Source: Diphasiastrum complanatum
Lineage: Eukaryota; Streptophyta; Lycopodiopsida; Lycopodiales; Lycopodiaceae
NCBI GenBank assembly: GCA_029204225.1
Contig: CM055107.1
Location: 7,164,873-7,228,872 of the forward strand
Direction: 5' to 3'
Length of the DNA stretch: 64,000 nt
Shown: one piece after another, positions 59,320 to 64,000 of the stretch
Layout of the letters: each line of letters begins with the position of its first letter
Position numbering within the stretch: position 1 is the first letter of the stretch
Notes under the pieces: generated by a model
What the model was told of the DNA's origin: nothing
Seen by the model: the letters and a program-made list of their open reading frames with translations, nothing else
Databases searched by the model: none
Program-made: the position numbers and the translations under genes

Positions 59320-62300
59320 ATGGCTTCCAATGGTGGGATCATGCTAGAGTCTAGTGAAAGGTTGAGTTCATCAAACTACTCTACTTGGAAAGTGAGGATG
59401 GAGTCCTTACTTGAGTTGAATGAACTCATGGACATAGTTGCAGAAATTGAAGAGAGACCTCTCACACTTCAAGAGCAACAAAGGTTTGATAAGAAGGCCA
59501 AAAGGGCTCTTCATATCATTAAAATGAATGTTACAAATGAACTTCTCAAGGAAGTTGGAAAGTGTCAAAGTGCAAGTGAGGCATGGAATGCCTTAAAGAA
59601 GCTCTTTGAATCAAAGTCCACATCTAGGGTATTGACCCTAAGGAGACAAATATTTTCTAGTAGGCAAAGAGAGGGTGAAAGTGCTCATGCATTTATCTTG
59701 AGAGTTAAGTCCCTAAGTGATGATTTAGCATGCATTGATGAGAACATAAAAGATGGTAAAATAGTCCAAGTTATGTTGAATGGTTTGCTAAATGAACATG
59801 CTAACCTTGTGCAAAGTTTTGCCATTCAAAGAGTCTTGCCAAGTGTGGTTGACTTGCAAGAAATCTTATTGGCTGAAGAACATAGGTTGCAATCAAAGCT
59901 TGATGGTGCATCCTTGCAAGGTGGAGGTGAAGAGGCTTTCTTCACAAAAGGCAAATTCAAGGGCAAAGGTAAAGGCAAAGGGAAATGGTCCAAAGGTGGT
60001 AACTTTGATCATGATGATCACTCTTCCTCTTCCTCTTCTACTAAGAACAATAAGTCAAAGTTCAAGTGCTTTTATTGTGGGATAAAAGGTCATTTTGCAA
60101 ATGAATGTTATAAGAAGAAAAGAGAGCAAGGAGAGAGGCAAGGAAATCTTACAATAGATGAGGAAGAACATAACACATGTGAATCACTTGTTATGACTTC
60201 AAGTTTGTTAGCCAACATAGATGATAATGATCCTTGGTGGATTGATAGTGGAGCCTCATCTCACATGACAAGACATAAGGAATACTTTACATCCTTATTG
60301 TCTTATGAGGGAGAAGGTAACATCATCTACACTGCAAATGATGGTCAATGTGACATCAAAGGCATAGGCACTATTCCTATTTCCCTTTCAACAAATAGGA
60401 AAGCAAATCTTGAAAATGTTTTGTACATTCCTTCAATCACTAAGAATTTGCTTAGTGTAAGTCAAATGATTGACAAAGGACTTGATGTGGAGTTCATTGG
60501 AGATGCATGTTTGATAAGTAAATGTGGATCCTTGATTGCTCAAGGTAGGAGACATGGTAAACTTTTCAAGCTTGATGCATGTGTGATCTCTAATCATGAA
60601 GGATGTATGGCTAGGGAGCAATTGACAAACCAAGAAGTTTGGCACAAGAGGTTGGGCCATCCCAACTTCAAATCTTTGGAGGTAATGGCAAAGAAAGAGC
60701 TTGTTCTTGGTCTCCCTAAAAGTCTTGTTGCAAACAATAGTGTTTGTGAACATTGTGCCTTGTCCAAATCTCATAGACTTGCTTATTCTAGATCTACTTC
60801 TAGATCTAAAGAAGCTTTTCAACTTGTGCATTCTGATATTCATTCTTCTAGTACAACTAGCAATGGTGGGGCAAAGATGTATGCAACTTTCATTGATGAC
60901 TTTAGTAGGTATACTTGGATCTATCTTCTTAAAAGTAAGGATGAAGTGTTTGCTGCATTTGTCAAGTTCAAGAATGAAATGGAAAACCAATTCAATACAA
61001 AGATCAAATGCTTAAGATCTGATAATGGAGGGGAATACACCTCAAATAGGTTCAAAGACTTTTGTATAGCACATGGGATTAAGAGGGAGATGTCTAGTCC
61101 TAGGACTCCACAACAGAATGGAGTGGCCAAGAGGAAGAATAGAACCCTTTGTGAATGTGCCAAGGCAATGAGACTACATGCTAATCTTGCTAAGTCTTTT
61201 TGGGGGGAAGCTTTAGCATGTGCTAACTATCTATGTAATAGATGGACAAGTGCTTCCTTGGATGGTAAAACTCCTCATGAGGTTCTTTATGGTAGAAGGC
61301 CGAGTGTCAAGCATTGTAGGATCTTTGGATGTACATGTTTTGTCAATATCACACTTGATGATAGAACTAAAGAAGATCCTTCATCAAAGAAGGGTGTGTT
61401 TGTTGGCTATAGTGAAGTAAGCAAGGCTTACAAAGTGTACATTCCTTCTACAAAGAAAGTTGTCATAAGTAGGGATGTCATCTTTCATGAAGAGAATGTT
61501 TCCAATGTTGTTGATGTTGATGTTGATGTGCCTACTAATCATCATGATGTGCAAGATGTCTTGGATGAAGATGGAGATGCCACTCCAAAGCAAACTTCAA
61601 GGAAGACTCAAAGGCAAAGGGCTAAGCCATCAAGGCTAACCTATGATGAAAAAGGAAAGCAAGTGGTGGACAACTCTAACCTTGCTTTTCTTACCTCTTT
61701 TGATGAACCAACTTGTGTAGGTGAAGCAATTCAAAAGAAGGAATGGATCCAAGCCATGGATCATGAGCATCAAGCACTCATCAAAAGCAACACATGGAGG
61801 TTGGTAAAGCTTCCAAAGGACAAGAAGGCAATTGGTTGTAAGTGGATCTTCAAATCAAGACAAATCAAGATGGATCAATCAACAAGTACAAGGCAAGGTT
61901 GGTGGCAAAGGGGTATGCTCAAGAATATGGTATTGACTATGATGAGACCTTTGCACCCGTGGCAAAGATGGTAACTATTCGAATCCTAATCTCTCTTGCA
62001 ACTCTTTATGATTGGGATATGTGGCAAATGGATGTTACTAATGCCTTCTTGAATGGTGATCTTGAAGAAGATATTTACATGGAGCAACCCGAGGGCTATG
62101 TTTCACATGATGAGCCTAATCATGTGTGCTATCTCCAAAAGAGTTTGTATGGGCTAAAGCAAGCACCAAGGAGTTGGTATGCTAAGCTCAATTCCTTCTT
62201 ACTTTCTCAAAACTTTGTTATGAGTGAGTATGATCATTCTCTCTACTTTAGATTGAATGAAAATGATATCACTTTACTTTTGATCTATGTTGATGACATT

Positions 62301-63272
62301 ATCTTAAGTGGTGGTAACAATCTAGATATAGATGAAATCAAGATGGCACTCAAAAGAGAGTTTGAAATTCAAGATCTTGGTAAACTTCATTATATCTTAG
62401 GAATAGAGATTATTAGAACTTCTAAATCTACATTCATATGTCAAGAAAAGTATGTTAACTCTATTCTAAAAAGGTTTCATATGGAAGATTGTAAAGTTGT
62501 TTCTACTCCTATGGAATCAAATGTAAAGCTAACTACAAGAAGTAATGAAAGATCCTTCAAGGACATTACTCTCTATAGAAAGCTAATAGGATCTCTTATA
62601 TGGTTAACCATCACAAGACCTGATCTAAGCTTTGTGGTTGGTAAACTAAGTCAATTTATGCAAGATCCTAGTGAGGCTCATTGGAAGCTAGGAAAGAGAG
62701 TACTTAGATACATCTCGGGATCTAGAGATTTTGGCATCTTGTATGGAGGTACTACACCTAACCTTTGTGGATTTTCAGATTCAGATTTTGCAGGTGATCA
62801 AATGGATAGGAAGTCAACAAGTGCCTTTGCAATCTATCTTGGAGATGGAGTGGTCTCATGGCTATCAAAGAAGCAACCAACTATCTCTCTATCTTCCACC
62901 GAAGCCGAGTACAAGGCATTAACAACATGCACCAAGGAGATTCTTTGGATCAAGAGGATGTTATTGGATCTTCACTTGCTGGAACCAGAGAAGACTCCAA
63001 TCATACTTTGTGATAACCTTTCAGCCCAAAGCTTGGCAAGCAATCCTGTTTTTCATGCAAGGAGCAAGCACATTGAGATTGCTCACCATTTTGTGAGAGA
63101 TCAAGTCATTGCCAAAGAGGTGGAGCTTCAACATGTCTCTTCAAAGGAGTGTGTGGCTGATATCTTCACCAAACCATTGGTAAAGGACCTATATTTAATG
63201 CATAGATCTAATCTTGGAATGTGCTCAAAGACTATGTTGAAACTAGCATCCAATGTTGAAGAGGGAGTGTGA
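59320..63272 (+). CDS. copia gag-pol region of outer element
   Basis: The plus-strand counterpart of the inner polyprotein, starting MASNGGIMLESSERL at the first ATG after the leader. Positions by nucleotide: zinc knuckle CFYCGIKGHFANEC near 60066, protease WWIDSGASSH near 60235, integrase WHKRLGHPN near 60640 and FIDDFSRYTW near 60893, RT YVDDIILSGG near 62287, RNase H LSSTEAEYKAL near 62890. The stop codon falls inside the first bases of the 3' LTR. It looks nearly whole with about one break. Confidence 0.95.
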
Positions 63273-63922
63273 AAATTGTCAACATTTCCTAGCTAGTTTG
63301 AGACCTAAATTGGCTAAAATTGTAAATAGTTTTGGTTCTGGAGTTTTGCACTTGTGAACCAGGCCACAATGTTTTTATTTACTGTATTTTTTCAGTATGA
63401 TGAAGTTTCAAACTTCATACCCTTCAAAATGAGACCATTTTGATGTATTTTGGTCATATAAGCCATTTTTAGCTATTTTTCCTATATAGGGAATATCTAG
63501 GGTCAAGTACCTTCTAGAGAGAGGAGAGAGAGTCATCTTCCTCATCCATAAATAGTAGGGAAGTCGTGGAGAACAGGTTGGAGAAACCTTTTGTATGCTT
63601 CATTGAGATCAATAGATCATTGTCATTGTTTCTTCCTCCATTGAGAGCATTGTTGTGTGTATTGTCTTCAAGCTATTGTGTATGATCTTAGGTGCTTTCC
63701 AAAAGTGGTAGGCTGATGTATTATGGACTGTATAATGCTATTTTGGGCCACACTTGATGTTTATGGAAGTTTCCATTTGTGATAAATGCTTTTTGATCAA
63801 GTTCTTTGCATTCTAGGTAGCATAGAATGTGTTGCCAATTCCTAGCTTATGTAGTTTGGAGTGCAAGCATTCAAGCCAATGATCTTGGAGTTTAGATCCA
63901 CTTAGGATCTGTATTTTTCACA
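63268..63922 (+). repeat. 3' LTR of outer copia element
   Basis: A 655 bp copy of 51058-51712, preceded by the purine tract and followed by the GAAGA target duplication at 63923-63927. Confidence 0.97.
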
Positions 63923-64000
63923 GAAGACACAAAATCCGAATTAGAGAGAGAATACAATTACAAGCAACATAGAATGAGATTCTAATTTGACATTGTGACC

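Larger units (their letters stand above)
51058..63922 (+). mobile_element. young Ty1/copia element (outer copy), interrupted by a second copy
   Basis: A plus-strand element with 655 bp LTRs at 51058-51712 and 63268-63922, target duplication GAAGA on both sides, primer site TGGTATCAGAGC at 51713-51724 and a purine tract GAAGAGGGAG before the 3' LTR. Its own sequence is 51058-52282 plus 58714-63922; between them lies a second, inverted copy of the same family in the leader. The LTRs differ at about six positions by eye (about 1%), which under commonly used plant substitution rates suggests well under a million years or so. Apart from the insertion it looks nearly whole, with about one break in the coding region. 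Confidence 0.97.

Overview
The window looks like nuclear DNA of a land plant with a large, AT-rich, repeat-dominated genome. The basis is a plant-type NIP aquaporin gene with GT-AG introns, plant-type Ty1/copia and Ty3/gypsy LTR elements primed by initiator tRNA-Met or tRNA-Asp, and GA/CT microsatellites. I cannot fix the taxon from sequence alone. I can support only two host genes in 64 kb.

Layout. 1-2446: unassigned DNA, a weak coding-like stretch and a degraded LTR with a GA microsatellite. 2447-11590: a run of broken LTR elements (an old copia on the minus strand, a gypsy fragment on the plus strand, a copia LTR plus long leader, and a small gypsy protease fragment). 11784-15090: a 1.4 kb segment present twice, 2200 bp apart, carrying a gypsy-type LTR. 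15255-17041: tandemly duplicated modules with CT microsatellites, followed by a gene for a small secreted eight-cysteine protein. 18305-30063: a broken gypsy element about 11.7 kb long (minus strand) with a 4 kb region of extra open frames after integrase, a foldback element, and a dispersed GCGAAGGTTC-like motif in both flanking non-coding zones. 30064-42254: remnants of at least four copia elements, one with hairpin-forming tandem repeats in U3. 42255-46500: mostly unassigned. 46544-48978: a NIP5;1-like boric-acid channel gene with two AUG-stop upstream ORFs. 48926-51057: unassigned. 51058-63922: a young copia element whose leader is interrupted by a second young member of the same family in the opposite orientation; both have 655 bp LTRs and perfect 5 bp target duplications.

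The host genes show no functional link to each other. The channel gene is the best-supported host locus: five exons, 294 codons, NPS and NPV pore motifs, and upstream AUG-stop elements of the kind known to give boron-dependent control of Arabidopsis NIP5;1. The head-to-head copia pair forms an inverted repeat with arms of about 5.2 kb, which could be a natural source of double-stranded RNA for silencing that family. Retroelements are described as fossils, with their parts and approximate state only.
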